Positions 16,729-26,953 of a stretch of DNA of 64,000 bases are shown here, in pieces. The DNA is taken from assembly GCA_902550225.1 (NCBI GenBank), contig CACCYL010000003.1:70213-134212 (forward strand), in the 5' to 3' direction. The notes beneath the pieces are model-generated. The model worked only from the letters and a program-made list of their open reading frames with translations. It did not search any database and was not told where the DNA came from. How positions within the stretch are numbered: the stretch's first letter is position 1; every line of letters starts with the position of its first letter. The DNA is from an uncultured Alphaproteobacteria bacterium (lineage in GTDB: Bacteria; Pseudomonadota; Alphaproteobacteria; Methylaequorales; Methylaequoraceae). A program made the position numbers and the translations under genes.

Positions 16729-18121
16729 CTGCTTTCAGCATACCATTGGCTTTGGCTTCTGTTTCAAGTGTTTCGTTTTGTGGAATTGAATCTGCAACGA
16801 TTCCTCCTCCAGCTCTAAAGAAGAGATCATTACTTTCTTTCAAAATTGTTCTTATCAGAATGTTTATATCCATATTTCCACTATGAGTGACGTATCCAAA
16901 CGATCCTGTGTAAGGACCTCTTCCTTCCTTTTCTAATTCTGCAAGAATTTCCATACATCTTACTTTTGGACAACCTGTAATTGTTCCACCTGGAAAAACT
17001 GATTTTATAATTTCGCCAGGATTTATATTTTTTCTTTTTTTACCACTTATATTTGAAACGATATGATGAACATGCGCATAAGTCTCTATACTCATCATTT
17101 CGTCAACTTTTACACTTCCTGGTTCGCAAACTTTCGAAATATCATTTCTCTCTAGATCAACTAACATCAAATGCTCAGCCTTCTCTTTATCCGAATTAAT
17201 TAATTCTCTAGTTAGCTCTACATCAACAATTCCAGACGTTCCCCTAGGTCTTGTTCCGGCAATAGGTCTAGTCTGTAAATGATCCCCAGAAATAGATATT
17301 AATCTTTCAGGGGAAGAACTAATAATTGAGCTTTTCTTATATCTAACTATTCCTGCAAATGGGGCTGGATTTTTTTCCCTAAGTTTCCTGTAAATGTTGA
17401 TATCTGTTAATTCTTCATCTACCTTAAATCTCCATAGCCTTGATAAATTTGCCTGAAAAATCTCACCTTGATAAATGTAATCAATGCACGACTTAACTTG
17501 TGATTGATGTTCAATTGATGTTCCTTTTGAAAAAATCTTCACTGAGCCTTTGGAGCTAAAATTTTCATGTGAAAATTTTGATTTATCTAAATCACTTAAA
17601 ATTTCGTTGAAATCATTGGAAAATAAATCTTTATCGCTTGTCAAAATGAGAACTCTTTTAACGTGATCATAAATAACTGACGTATTTACCCTGGCTGCAA
17701 AAGCATCTGGCAAAAAATAAGGGGACTTTGGTATAACAATTTTTTTTTCAATTTCTTTTGCAATTTCATAACCTAAGTAAACAAACCATCCACCGTAAAA
17801 TGGTATTTGGTTACCTTGATATATCATTTCGTCCTGTTTAACTTTATTTTTATTCCAAAGTTTATCGAATTCATTTAGAAAATGAATGTTGTCTGAATTT
17901 TTAACTAGTAATACTTCAGGTTTATAAAAAACAATTGAATATCTGTTTAATATATTCCCTCTGGAAGAACTCTCCAAAAAATACGGGTATTTCTTGGGAT
18001 TCATTTCAACTAAATTTAAAAGATCAAAATTTTCTGTTTCTTTTAATTCTATAGCAATACCATTCCAACCTTTTCCTTTAATTGTTTTAGATCTATCTCT
18101 GTTCATAAATTTTAGTTGCAA
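16706..18121 (-). CDS. pabB: Aminodeoxychorismate synthase component I (PabB-like)
   Basis: A 471-aa chorismate-binding enzyme. The C-terminal catalytic domain shows [40 protein letters not shown] (residues 284-294), [27 protein letters not shown] and [10 protein letters not shown]. It forms 4-amino-4-deoxychorismate with ammonia or a PabA partner, which is not in this window. The loop is PIAGT, whereas classical PabB enzymes have PIKGT with a catalytic Lys, so anthranilate synthase cannot be excluded from sequence alone. The overlapping pabC gene argues for folate synthesis. The start may instead be ATG at 18106. Confidence 0.85.
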   Translation of the reverse strand: MQLKFMNRDRSKTIKGKGWNGIAIELKETENFDLLNLVEMNPKKYPYFLESSSRGNILNRYSIVFYKPEVLLVKNSDNIHFLNEFDKLWNKNKVKQDEMIYQGNQIPFYGGWFVYLGYEIAKEIEKKIVIPKSPYFLPDAFAARVNTSVIYDHVKRVLILTSDKDLFSNDFNEILSDLDKSKFSHENFSSKGSVKIFSKGTSIEHQSQVKSCIDYIYQGEIFQANLSRLWRFKVDEELTDINIYRKLREKNPAPFAGIVRYKKSSIISSSPERLISISGDHLQTRPIAGTRPRGTSGIVDVELTRELINSDKEKAEHLMLVDLERNDISKVCEPGSVKVDEMMSIETYAHVHHIVSNISGKKRKNINPGEIIKSVFPGGTITGCPKVRCMEILAELEKEGRGPYTGSFGYVTHSGNMDINILIRTILKESNDLFFRAGGGIVADSIPQNETLETEAKANGMLKAVGSFKDE

Positions 18122-18184
18122 TTAATTTTTTTATTATTATATGCTAGTCTAATAATAATATAGACTTTAAATACAAAAAAAAAA

Positions 18185-19465
18185 ATGTATCATACAATTG
18201 TTATTGGTGGAGGATGTTTAGGAGCTGCAGCTGCCATTTCTCTCCAAAGAAAACTGAACAAGCTCGGCAAAGGAGATAAAGTTTGTTTAGTAGAAAAAGC
18301 TGTTCTATGCGCAGCAGAGTCCTCTAGACATTCAGGTATTGTTAGGTCAGCAAATGCTGATCCTGATGCTTCTATTATGGCATCAATGAGTTCTAAAATG
18401 TGGAAAAGTCTTTCTTCAGTTTGGGGATTGGATATGGAGATTGATGAGTTTGGCGCTATTTGGATAGCAAAAAAAAATGCAGATGGAGAAAACCCTGCAT
18501 GGTCTGATCTTTCAGAGAGAATGAGCAAAATCCAATTAATCTTCGAAGAAATTGATACAAATTCAGCTACTCAAAAATGTGGTGAAACATTACTTACAGA
18601 TGAAAATGAATCTTATTTTTACGAGCCAGCAGCATTTCAGTTAGATCCGAGTATTCTTCGGTCAACTCTTTATGATGCTATAGATGAGAATGGTGTCGTT
18701 TTAATGGAAAAAACTGAAGTTGATACCATTTTAACCAAAGGAAAAGAGATAATAGGCATTACAACCAATAATGGAAAACTGGACGCTAAAAATTTTGTTA
18801 ATGCAACTGGAGCTTGGAGTTCACAATTATTTTCAAAGATAGGGCTAAAAATACCAGTTACAATTGAACCTGTTTCAGTTGTAAATTGGATGGAAAGCCC
18901 AAAGCAGATTAGATATGAATATCCAATAGTAGCTGACTATACTAACCTTTGTTACTTCAGATCATGGAGAGGGAATAAAATGCATGCTCACCAACCTAGG
19001 AAAAGATCTGTATATGAGATTGCTAAAAATTTTTTAAACGATCTTACGTCCGTAAATGGTGGTGAATATCTAAATGAACCAATGAATCAGTCTCTTGCAT
19101 ATAACCAAATAAAAAATTATGAAGATATTTCAAAAAAAAGATTCTCAAATATTGACAAAACGGTATACGCCTCTGGTTATAGATCATTCTTTGATATTAC
19201 ACCAGACTTAAGATTTATTTTAGGTAAAGACAGTAAATTCAATAATCTCTTTCATAATTTGGGATCAGGCCAAGCCATGAAGTATTGCCCAGTTTTAGGA
19301 GAAAGCATTGCAGAGGAAATTCTAAATGAATCAGATGTTACCGGAAAATTTGATTATAAAAAATTTAACATCAACAGATTTAGTGATGATTACATGAAGG
19401 ACTTTTGGAATCTTGTTCAGGGAGAGGAAAACACGCTTCATCGTCAAGGTAAGAATACACTTTAA
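18185..19465 (+). CDS. FAD-dependent oxidoreductase, DAO family
   Basis: A 426-aa flavoprotein. The N-terminal Rossmann dinucleotide motif is TIVIGGGCLGAAAAISL, and SSRHSGIVRSANADP matches the region that contacts FAD in sarcosine/glycine-oxidase-type enzymes. GSGQAMKYCPVLGESIAEEI near the C-terminus closes the FAD site. The substrate is probably a secondary or D-amino acid or a related amine; the sequence does not settle which. It is divergent from pabB across a 63-nt AT-rich gap and convergent with the cyclic-nucleotide domain gene (4-nt overlap). Confidence 0.82.
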   Translation: MYHTIVIGGGCLGAAAAISLQRKLNKLGKGDKVCLVEKAVLCAAESSRHSGIVRSANADPDASIMASMSSKMWKSLSSVWGLDMEIDEFGAIWIAKKNADGENPAWSDLSERMSKIQLIFEEIDTNSATQKCGETLLTDENESYFYEPAAFQLDPSILRSTLYDAIDENGVVLMEKTEVDTILTKGKEIIGITTNNGKLDAKNFVNATGAWSSQLFSKIGLKIPVTIEPVSVVNWMESPKQIRYEYPIVADYTNLCYFRSWRGNKMHAHQPRKRSVYEIAKNFLNDLTSVNGGEYLNEPMNQSLAYNQIKNYEDISKKRFSNIDKTVYASGYRSFFDITPDLRFILGKDSKFNNLFHNLGSGQAMKYCPVLGESIAEEILNESDVTGKFDYKKFNINRFSDDYMKDFWNLVQGEENTLHRQGKNTL

Positions 19466-19860
19466 TCATCCTCGTCTGATAAAGAAGTAACAACATTTAG
19501 ATTTCTCCAAAAATTTTCACTTTTTAAGTTTATATCATTCAACCTCATCAACAAACTCCTGACAATTGCTCGAACCACAGGGTCCGCCTCCTTAAGTTTT
19601 TGTTTTAAATTTTTTTCATTAATTGGATACAAGATACAGTTTGAATCTGCTTCTGCTGTTACTGACCTAGATTCATCTAATGAGGGTCCTCTTTCTCCAA
19701 AAATTTCTCCTTCGCCGATTTTTCCAAGTAAAAGGCCGCCAGGACTATAAATATTAACACGTCCTGAATGAACATAATAAGCGAAATGGGCTGCATCACC
19801 TTTTGTGTATATTTTTTTTCCTTTGCTAAATTTAAGTTGATTTATTCCTATTTTTTTCAT
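19462..19860 (-). CDS. Stand-alone cyclic-nucleotide-binding-domain protein
   Basis: A 132-aa protein consisting almost entirely of a CNB (Crp/PKA-like) fold. FSKGKKIYTKGDAAHFAYYVHSGRVNIY is followed by the phosphate-binding-cassette region GEIFGERGPSLDESRSVTAEADS. There is no C-terminal helix-turn-helix, so it is not itself a Crp-type repressor or activator. It may be a sensor subunit acting on a partner. It starts 6 nt after the 452-aa gene stop on the same strand, which makes that protein a candidate partner. No function is known to me. Confidence 0.8.
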   Translation of the reverse strand: MKKIGINQLKFSKGKKIYTKGDAAHFAYYVHSGRVNIYSPGGLLLGKIGEGEIFGERGPSLDESRSVTAEADSNCILYPINEKNLKQKLKEADPVVRAIVRSLLMRLNDINLKSENFWRNLNVVTSLSDEDD

Positions 19861-19866
19861 CCCAAT

Positions 19867-21225
19867 TTATTCCACTCCAAATAATTTTTTATTATCTAAA
19901 TATCTTTTAGAAAAATCAACATTGGATTTAACTAATCTTCCAAAAAAATTTCTTTTTTCAAAGGTAAAATCAGACGCTTTTTCAGAATGTAACTTTGTAT
20001 CATTAATATGTAATTCATTGAAAAGAATTTTCTCTATCTTCTCAAGGATTAGAGATTCTTTATCTGTAGGAAAATAAATCTTATCCCTTACTAAAAAAAC
20101 TGGAATCTTAATACCAATAATTTCTGAAACTAAATTAAAGAAAATTTTAGAAACGAGAAAATTCCAACCAATATCTTTCCCTTTATACAAAAATTTTTGG
20201 AGTCTTTGATTATTAATTATGTGATTTTTTATCGCTTCATCAATTTCATTCGAAGTGAAATTTTGTAGTGAAAATTTCTTTTTCTCTCTTGATACAGAAT
20301 TCAAAAAGCTTGTGCATGTTTTTGATCGAAATCCTTTCATTATTAAATAGCACAATTGATCATAATCCAACACTTTTGAAAAAGACTTTTGTTGAATAGA
20401 AATATTGGAATTTGAGATCAAACTCAAATAATTGGCAAAATAATTCGTTAAGTCTAAATAGCTTGTTTTCTTATTATTTATTGTAAGTTTGTTTTTAATA
20501 TTCAAAAACAAGTGCAAATCAATCTTATTCCACCAGCAACCTCCAATTAATCCTTCGTCTAATTTTTCAACATTTTTTTTATAAAAAATCGAAGAAAAAG
20601 GGGAAATGGTTATTTTTTTATTATCACCTCTTACTAAAATGTTTCCTTCAGAGCTTGGAATATCAAAAAGAGTTTTTGAAATAATTTTATTATAATTTTC
20701 TAAAACAACTCTTATCTCCTGGGTGTCATAAGAATCTTTATATTCATATAGTTTTCCTTTATTGTAAATTAAAAGATATTCTTTTTTTCTATGATTTACT
20801 CCTTGCGTCGAGAGTAATTTGATTTTTTCAAATTGATTTATCAATATTTCTGAAGTTTTAATTCTAGTTAATCTACTTTTTTTTGTTCTAGTGTCATAAA
20901 AACCCGCATGAAAATTTATGAGGTTATTTTTAGCCAATAAATTAATAACTTTTATTAAGTAAGAAGATATATTGTTAGGATTATATCTAGATTTGGAGTT
21001 ATAACCTCTCTTTGACATTGATACAGTAAGAAATTGTTTATCAGATTCAATCCAGCAATAGTAAAGCTCGAGCATTAAAATTTTTAAGTGTTTTTTAAAT
21101 AGAGAATTTTTATTTTCTTTGAAAAGCTCAGAAACACAATCATCAATAATCTCTGAACTAATGTTTCTTTGAAAATCAATAGGTCTACTAAAATCAAAAT
21201 CTAATTGATCAGTTTTGCTTTTCAT
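19867..21225 (-). CDS. Unrecognised 452-aa protein, possible N-terminal winged helix
   Basis: No confident family. The N-terminal 130 residues (LKILMLELYYCWIESDKQFLTVSMSKRGYNSKSRYNPNNISSYLIKVINLLAKNNLINFHAG) look like a helical or winged-helix module. A central motif FYKKNVEKLDEGLIGGCWWNKI resembles, from memory, alphaproteobacterial/phage hypothetical proteins with a GGRFYGGWWQ...EPTVExDYS segment. The following DYS-like motif here is degenerate (KTSYLDLTNYF). The C-terminus is Lys/Phe-rich. The protein lacks membrane helices or a signal peptide, so it is probably cytosolic. It forms a putative two-gene unit with the downstream CNB protein. Confidence 0.6.
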   Translation of the reverse strand: MKSKTDQLDFDFSRPIDFQRNISSEIIDDCVSELFKENKNSLFKKHLKILMLELYYCWIESDKQFLTVSMSKRGYNSKSRYNPNNISSYLIKVINLLAKNNLINFHAGFYDTRTKKSRLTRIKTSEILINQFEKIKLLSTQGVNHRKKEYLLIYNKGKLYEYKDSYDTQEIRVVLENYNKIISKTLFDIPSSEGNILVRGDNKKITISPFSSIFYKKNVEKLDEGLIGGCWWNKIDLHLFLNIKNKLTINNKKTSYLDLTNYFANYLSLISNSNISIQQKSFSKVLDYDQLCYLIMKGFRSKTCTSFLNSVSREKKKFSLQNFTSNEIDEAIKNHIINNQRLQKFLYKGKDIGWNFLVSKIFFNLVSEIIGIKIPVFLVRDKIYFPTDKESLILEKIEKILFNELHINDTKLHSEKASDFTFEKRNFFGRLVKSNVDFSKRYLDNKKLFGVE

Positions 21226-21243
21226 AATAGATTCTTATAAATT

Positions 21244-21531
21244 ATGTATTTTATAGATTTTTTTTTATACATCATTTTTCAAATTTTGCAGATTTATAAA
21301 TATGCTGTGATAATTTATGTGATTTTAAGCATGTTAATTTCATTTAATATTATTAACACTAACAATAGAATAATTTCAATTGTAATGGATTTTTTATTTA
21401 AGTTGATCGAACCGCTTCTTAGAGTTATAAGAAATGTTATCCCAAACTTCGGTGCGATTGATATTTCACCTGTAATATTAATAATAATAATTGAAGCTTT
21501 TCAATATATTATGACAAAATACGGATTCTAA
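21244..21531 (+). CDS. YggT-family membrane protein
   Basis: A 95-aa protein with two hydrophobic segments and the central family motif FKLIEPLLRVIRNVIPNFGAIDISPVILIIII. YggT proteins are small inner-membrane proteins linked to osmotic or division-related functions in bacteria and plastids; the role here is not known. It is directly followed by folD (1 nt gap), and such pairing with housekeeping genes is common. Confidence 0.9.
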   Translation: MYFIDFFLYIIFQILQIYKYAVIIYVILSMLISFNIINTNNRIISIVMDFLFKLIEPLLRVIRNVIPNFGAIDISPVILIIIIEAFQYIMTKYGF

Positions 21532-21532
21532 T

Positions 21533-22429
21533 ATGAGCAATAAAATAATAGACGGAAAACTTATATCCTCTGAAATAAGAGAAAAAGTAAAAAAATTTGG
21601 AAGCCAGCTTAAAAATAAAACAGGTAAAGTCCCAGGGCTGGCCGTTGTGCTTGTTGGCGAAAATCCGGCTAGCAGAGTTTATGTTAAGAATAAAATTGAA
21701 AAAACAATTGAGGTTGGTTTCAATTCAATTGAGCATAAATTGAGCGAAAAAGTATCTGAGAACGAATTAATTGATTTAGTTGATAAGTTAAATAATGACG
21801 AAAATGTACAAGGAATTCTTGTACAATTACCTCTACCAGAACATGTAAATTCAGATAAAATTTTAGATAGAATAAAACCCGAAAAAGATGTTGACGGTTT
21901 TCATGCCAATAATGTTGGAAAACTCTGGTCAGGTCTGAATTCACTTGTTCCTTGCACGCCTCTGGGTTGTAGTATTCTTATAAAAAAGATTTCAAAAGAT
22001 CTATCAGGAAAACACGCCGTAATAATTGGAAGATCAAATATAGTTGGAAAACCAATGGCAGCACTACTTCTTGAAATGAACGCGACTGTAACAATATGTC
22101 ATTCAAGAACAAAAGACTTGGAATCTGTCTGCAAGAATGCTGATATTATTGTGGCTGCTGTTGGAATTCCAGAAATGGTTAAGTCAAATTGGATCAAGGA
22201 AGGTTCAATCATAATCGATGTCGGAATCAATAGAATTGAAAGAGATGCAAAGAAAATTCTAGTTGGAGACGTTGATTATGACGATTGTCTAACAAAATGC
22301 TCTCTCATTACTCCCGTTCCTGGTGGAGTAGGACCAATGACAATAGCCTGTCTACTTTTGAACACACTTCTTGCATCTTATCCTCAGTTTAACCAACCAA
22401 CTCCAGATTTATCGTCTATTCTTGAGTAG
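21533..22429 (+). CDS. folD: Methylenetetrahydrofolate dehydrogenase/cyclohydrolase
   Basis: A 298-aa bifunctional Fol[18 protein letters not shown] carries the catalytic Tyr/Lys, [15 protein letters not shown] and [15 protein letters not shown] follow, then [15 protein letters not shown] (NADP site) and [16 protein letters not shown]. It interconverts 5,10-methylene-, methenyl- and 10-formyl-THF in the cytosol. Length is typical. The gene is convergent with argG and the two overlap by 21 nt. Confidence 0.97.
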   Translation: MSNKIIDGKLISSEIREKVKKFGSQLKNKTGKVPGLAVVLVGENPASRVYVKNKIEKTIEVGFNSIEHKLSEKVSENELIDLVDKLNNDENVQGILVQLPLPEHVNSDKILDRIKPEKDVDGFHANNVGKLWSGLNSLVPCTPLGCSILIKKISKDLSGKHAVIIGRSNIVGKPMAALLLEMNATVTICHSRTKDLESVCKNADIIVAAVGIPEMVKSNWIKEGSIIIDVGINRIERDAKKILVGDVDYDDCLTKCSLITPVPGGVGPMTIACLLLNTLLASYPQFNQPTPDLSSILE

Positions 22430-23611
22430 TTTTAGCCTGAGTGCGTTTAATTTTATGAACCCCTCAGCATCTTTTTGATTATAAATTGAGTCTTCTTCAA
22501 AAGTTGCCATTTCACTACTATAAAGACTATTTTTTGACTTTCTTCCAAGTATGATAATATTTCCTTTATATATTTTTAACTTTACAATACCCTCGACATT
22601 TGATTGCGACTTATCAATCAATGACTGTAACATTTCTCTTTCAGGAGAAAACCAGAAACCGTTGTAGATTAATTCTGCATACTTGGGCATTAATTCATCT
22701 TTCAAATGAGCTGAAGATTTATCAAGTGTAATACTTTCTATTGCTCTTCTTGAAGCAAGAAGAATTTCGCCTCCAGGAGTTTCGTACACACCTCTTGATT
22801 TCATGCCTACAAATCTATTTTCAACAATATCAATTCTTCCAATTCCATTTTCACCACCTATTTTATTTAAACGAGCGAGAAGTTTAGCAGGTGATAGTTT
22901 TTCTCCATTAATAGAAATTAAATCTCCCTTGAAAAACTCTAAATCAATTATCGTTGGGGTGTTAGGAGCATCCTCACAAGAAATTGTTCTTGTGTACATT
23001 GACTCGTTTGGCTGAGTCCAAGGATCCTCCAAAATTTTTCCTTCATATGATGTATGCAGAAGATTTGCATCCATTGAATAAGGGGGTTCATAACTATTTT
23101 CAGAAGACACAGAAATTTGTGATTTTTTGGCATATTCTATCAAATCCTTTCTAGATTTTAAATTCCATTCTCTCCATGGAGCGATGACTTTAATTTTTGG
23201 GTTTAATGCATAATATCCCAACTCAAATCTAATTTGATCATTACCCTTACCCGTTGAGCCGTGTGCAACGAAGTCTGCACCTACTTTTTTTGCAATTTCA
23301 AGTTGTTTTTTTGCTATTAATGGTCTTGCTATTGATGTGCCTAGAAGATAGTAACCTTCATAAACTGCATTAGCTCTGAACATAGGAAATACAAAATCTT
23401 TAACGAAGTCTTCTTTAAGGTCGTCAATAAAAATTTCTTTTACCCCAAGTTTTAAAGCCTTATACTTGGCTTCTTTAACCTCACTTCCTTGTCCAATATC
23501 GGCAGTGAAAGTCACAACTTCTAAATTTCTTTCATTTTGAAGCCATTTTAAAATTACAGATGTATCAAGACCTCCAGAAAAGGCTAGAACAACTTTTTTT
23601 TTTTTATTCAT
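22409..23611 (-). CDS. argG: Argininosuccinate synthase
   Basis: Ligates citrulline and aspartate with ATP in arginine synthesis. The ATP-binding P-loop is [15 protein letters not shown], followed by [26 protein letters not shown]-type segment and [17 protein letters not shown], all standard ArgG features. I start at ATG 23611 ([14 protein letters not shown]), which places the P-loop at the usual distance and removes the 16-nt overlap with ialB. The track start at 23635 adds MPKEIVNF. The length from 23611 is 400 aa, normal for the family. Confidence 0.95.
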   Translation of the reverse strand: MNKKKKVVLAFSGGLDTSVILKWLQNERNLEVVTFTADIGQGSEVKEAKYKALKLGVKEIFIDDLKEDFVKDFVFPMFRANAVYEGYYLLGTSIARPLIAKKQLEIAKKVGADFVAHGSTGKGNDQIRFELGYYALNPKIKVIAPWREWNLKSRKDLIEYAKKSQISVSSENSYEPPYSMDANLLHTSYEGKILEDPWTQPNESMYTRTISCEDAPNTPTIIDLEFFKGDLISINGEKLSPAKLLARLNKIGGENGIGRIDIVENRFVGMKSRGVYETPGGEILLASRRAIESITLDKSSAHLKDELMPKYAELIYNGFWFSPEREMLQSLIDKSQSNVEGIVKLKIYKGNIIILGRKSKNSLYSSEMATFEEDSIYNQKDAEGFIKLNALRLKLLKNRR

Positions 23612-23619
23612 AAAGTTTA

Positions 23620-24144
23620 CTATTTCTTTTGGCAAGCTTCATTTATTTGCTGGTATGCTTTGCTGAAACCCATTAAAGAATAGGTATCTGTTGTTATCGT
23701 TCCTCTTGTTGAAGTTCCAACAACTTTCATTTTCATTGATGACTTTAAGAATTTAATAATTTTTTCATCATCAGGTGGACTAAAACTCCACGCTCTTGAT
23801 CCTGATGTAAATAATTGAAATTTTGCATCACCAACAGTAATTTCTGGGTTACTATCTGCTTTATAATTGTATCCAGCAACTATACTGAACTCATTCCATT
23901 TATTCTGACCAGGTAAATGAGTAATGACAGCAAAAATTTCACCTCTTCTTTTATAGTTTCCTTCTGCTTTTTTTGGTTTAGAAACTGCGAGGCAGGCTAA
24001 GTTTTTTCCTTCGCCTTCTGCGTATGCACTCCAATCATTAAATTTTCCTAGTTCTTTAGATTTTGTTTCCGTAAATGCAAAAATTACTAGAAAAGTTATC
24101 AAAGATTTATAAGTAATTTTTAAATTCATTATTTTTATTGACAT
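23620..24144 (-). CDS. Invasion-associated locus B (IalB) family protein
   Basis: A 174-aa exported protein with an N-terminal signal sequence and a single IalB domain. [60 protein letters not shown] and [27 protein letters not shown] match the family pattern. The name comes from Bartonella, but the family is widespread in free-living alphaproteobacteria and its molecular function is poorly defined. It lies just upstream of argG. Met6 (24129) is an alternative start. Confidence 0.88.
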   Translation of the reverse strand: MSIKIMNLKITYKSLITFLVIFAFTETKSKELGKFNDWSAYAEGEGKNLACLAVSKPKKAEGNYKRRGEIFAVITHLPGQNKWNEFSIVAGYNYKADSNPEITVGDAKFQLFTSGSRAWSFSPPDDEKIIKFLKSSMKMKVVGTSTRGTITTDTYSLMGFSKAYQQINEACQKK

Positions 24145-24185
24145 ATTAGTTAATAAATTGCAAGAGACTATAATTCAAATAAGAT

Positions 24186-25049
24186 ATGTATCCAATTTTT
24201 TTACTTATTTCGTCCTGTTTTCTTTTTTCAGTCCTCGCTGCTTTGATAAAATTTGGCTCTCAGTTTATTCATCCCATCGAACAAGCATTCTTTAGAAATT
24301 TATTTAGTATTTTCTTACTTATTCCATTTGTTATTCAAACAAGGAAAATAATTAATAAAAGTAGTAATATCAAACTTTTACTTTTAAGAGGAATCTTTGG
24401 GGGTATCACAATGATTCTTCTTTTTTGGTCTTATTCACTAATTCCTCTTTCGCAAGCTATGGCGATTAGCTTTAGCACTCCTCTTTTTATTTATCTTGGG
24501 GCGATATTATTTTTTAAAGAAAAAACTTCTAAATTAAATAATTGTATAATTATTCTTGGATTTGTCTTAACTATTATAATAATTCGACCAGATTTAGAAA
24601 TAAAATTTGGAGTTATTCTAGCTCTTATTGCTGCAATGACCCATGCAATAGCAGGTTTGTTGGTAAAAAAAATATCAAGAAACGAATCTGTAATCACTCT
24701 AATGTTTAGTATGGTTTTATTAATGACTCCTATCGCTGGTATTCCTACTATGATGGTTTGGTCAACACCAAATATTCATCAATTATACTTATTGATTATT
24801 ATTTCAGTTATAGCAACACTAGGGAATTTTTGTTGGACAAAAGCTCTAAGTATAACAAAATTGACCAATTTGATGTCTTTTGATTTTTCTAAATTGTTAT
24901 TTTCTACTATAATAGGATTTATTTTTTTTGAAGAGAAAATTGATCATATAACAATAATCTGTGGATCCGGTTTAATTTTATGTTCAAATATAAAGTTTAT
25001 TAGTGTTAGAAGAAATGAGAAAAATAAAACCATCTTACCAGATAATTAG
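24186..25049 (+). CDS. EamA/DMT-family transporter (first of pair)
   Basis: A 287-aa protein with ten hydrophobic segments arranged as two EamA repeats. The family hallmarks EQAFFRNLFSIFLLIPF and SFSTPLFIYLGAILFFKEK are visible, with a second-repeat FEEK near the C-terminus. It is an inner-membrane permease of the drug/metabolite superfamily, probably for a small metabolite whose identity cannot be read from sequence. It is followed by a second DMT gene starting within its 3' end. It is divergent from ialB. Confidence 0.88.
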   Translation: MYPIFLLISSCFLFSVLAALIKFGSQFIHPIEQAFFRNLFSIFLLIPFVIQTRKIINKSSNIKLLLLRGIFGGITMILLFWSYSLIPLSQAMAISFSTPLFIYLGAILFFKEKTSKLNNCIIILGFVLTIIIIRPDLEIKFGVILALIAAMTHAIAGLLVKKISRNESVITLMFSMVLLMTPIAGIPTMMVWSTPNIHQLYLLIIISVIATLGNFCWTKALSITKLTNLMSFDFSKLLFSTIIGFIFFEEKIDHITIICGSGLILCSNIKFISVRRNEKNKTILPDN

Positions 25050-25851
25050 TTGTTTTTTTTTTGCAATTCTTGGCGTTCAGATAAAAAAATTACTTTTAAT
25101 AGATAACATAGAAAACCTTGTCTTCTACAGATCATTCTTTGGGATGTTATTATTAATGATTATTCTATTGACTCAAAAAAGGGTTTTTTTTTTGATTAAC
25201 ACAGGAAATATTAAAATTCACATTTTTAGATGTCTTTGTGGAATATCAGCCATGTATTTCGGATATCAATCTTTGATGTTCCTTACATTAGCTCAAGCCA
25301 GTACAATTGGATTTACAAAAGTTTTTTTTACCTGTTTAATTTCATTTTTTATATTCTCAGAAAAGTTAAACTTTAAATTGATCGTTTTAATATTTTTAGG
25401 ATTTTTGGGAATTGTTTTGATTACTAGACCGGGACAAATTGAGAGTGACACTGGAGTATACATGGCTTTATTCTCTGCGATATGTGTATCAGGAGGTATT
25501 ATTTCCATATCTTATTTGAGTAAAAGGGAAGAAACCTTGACTATACTTTTTTATCATTCCCTTTTTTCTACAATTATTTTTTTTTCAATTTTTTATAGTA
25601 AAATTTCTTTTAAATCTGTTGATTTAATTGGAAGCTATTTTTTAATAACTTTAACAGCATTACTTGGACAATATTTTAACACGGAATCCTATAAAAACTT
25701 TGAAACAAAAAATGTTGTTATTCTTAGTTATTCTAGAATAATTTTTTCTACAATATTTGGATTTATTTTCTTTGACGAAAAAATAAATTTTATGAGTTTA
25801 GTCGGAATATTAATAGTCTGTTTAACAAGTTTCTTAGTCCAAAAAAGATAG
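25015..25851 (+). CDS. EamA/DMT-family transporter (second of pair)
   Basis: Ten membrane segments and two EamA repeats (YRSFFGMLLLMIILLT, ASTIGFTKVFFTCLISFFIFSEKL, YSRIIFSTIFGFIFFDEKI). The track opens at a GTG (25003); ATG at 25015 (MRKIKPSYQIISC) gives the usual N-terminus and is preferred. It overlaps the first transporter by 35 nt. The pair may be duplicated single-chain permeases or a heteromeric pair. Substrate unknown. It is convergent with the aldo/keto reductase with a 1-nt gap. Confidence 0.86.
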   Translation: MRKIKPSYQIISCFFFAILGVQIKKLLLIDNIENLVFYRSFFGMLLLMIILLTQKRVFFLINTGNIKIHIFRCLCGISAMYFGYQSLMFLTLAQASTIGFTKVFFTCLISFFIFSEKLNFKLIVLIFLGFLGIVLITRPGQIESDTGVYMALFSAICVSGGIISISYLSKREETLTILFYHSLFSTIIFFSIFYSKISFKSVDLIGSYFLITLTALLGQYFNTESYKNFETKNVVILSYSRIIFSTIFGFIFFDEKINFMSLVGILIVCLTSFLVQKR

Positions 25852-25852
25852 A

Positions 25853-26893
25853 TTAAGGACATGGGTATGGATTTTCATCATGAATTTTTTCAATTTCAGA
25901 AATTACCTCATCTGTTAAATTAATTCTGAACGAATCAATATTATTCTTTAGCTGTTCTAAGTCAGTTGCGCCAATAATATTACTTGTTAAAAAATCTCTT
26001 GAATTTACAAAACCTAAAGCCATTTGCACTGGCGTTAGACCATGCTCTCTAGCAAGGCTGTTGAATTTTTCTGAGTATTTTAAGCCCTTCGGCTTTGTAT
26101 ACCTTGTATACATGTTTGAATATAAGGTCAGTCTAGCTCCGTCAGGTTTTGCTCCATTATCATATTTTCCTGTTAACATTCCAAATGCTAGAGGCGAATA
26201 AGCTAACAATCCACATTTCTCTCTAATTGATATTTCTGCCATTCCTACCTCATAACTTCTGTTTAAAAGAGAGTAGGGGTTCTGGACAGAAACAATTCTT
26301 GGAAGACCAAACTTTTCAGCTAAAGAAAGAAATTTCATTAATCCCCAGGGAGTTTCATTAGAAAGACCAATATATCTTATTTTACCCTTTTTTACATTAT
26401 CTGAAAGAACTTCAAGTTGAACTTTTAAATCAATAAAATCTGATTCTTCTTCAAATTTATAACCTAGTTTTCCAAAAAAATTTGATTGTCTGTCTGGCCA
26501 GTGTAATTGATATAAATCAATATAATCTGTTTTAAGTCTTTTTAAACTACCATCTATTGCTTCATTAATTTGTTGTTCGTTAAGTCTAGTTTCCTTATTA
26601 CGAAACCACTTCATCCCAGATCTACCAACTACCTTTGAAGCGATAATTACTTTGTTTCGGCATTTTCTAGATTTTAGCCAATTTCCAATAATTTTTTCTG
26701 TCATACCCCATGTTTCTTTTTTTGGGGGCACTGAATAAAGTTCAGCAGTATCAAAGAAATTTACACCTTCAGAAATTGCCAAATCCATCTGCTGAAACCC
26801 TTCTTCTTCAGAATTTTGTTCGCCCCAAGTCATTGTTCCGAGGCAAATTAGACTTACGTCGATATTTGTATTACCTAACTTGTTATATTTCAT
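25853..26893 (-). CDS. Aldo/keto reductase (Tas/YajO-like)
   Basis: A 346-aa NADPH-dependent TIM-barrel oxidoreductase. The catalytic tetrad region is seen in NFFDTAELYSVPPK (Asp, Tyr), VIIASKVVG (Lys) and YIDLYQLHWPDR (His). GLSNETPWGLMKF and AYSPLAFGMLTGKYD are typical of the Tas subgroup. It reduces aldehydes or ketones; the natural substrate is uncertain. It is read toward the DMT pair and has its start about 108 nt from the divergent Bax-inhibitor gene. Confidence 0.9.
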   Translation of the reverse strand: MKYNKLGNTNIDVSLICLGTMTWGEQNSEEEGFQQMDLAISEGVNFFDTAELYSVPPKKETWGMTEKIIGNWLKSRKCRNKVIIASKVVGRSGMKWFRNKETRLNEQQINEAIDGSLKRLKTDYIDLYQLHWPDRQSNFFGKLGYKFEEESDFIDLKVQLEVLSDNVKKGKIRYIGLSNETPWGLMKFLSLAEKFGLPRIVSVQNPYSLLNRSYEVGMAEISIREKCGLLAYSPLAFGMLTGKYDNGAKPDGARLTLYSNMYTRYTKPKGLKYSEKFNSLAREHGLTPVQMALGFVNSRDFLTSNIIGATDLEQLKNNIDSFRINLTDEVISEIEKIHDENPYPCP

Positions 26894-26953
26894 AATAAAA
26901 TAAAAATCTTGATTTAAAAATTTTGTATCATATTTTAACTATAAATAATAATA

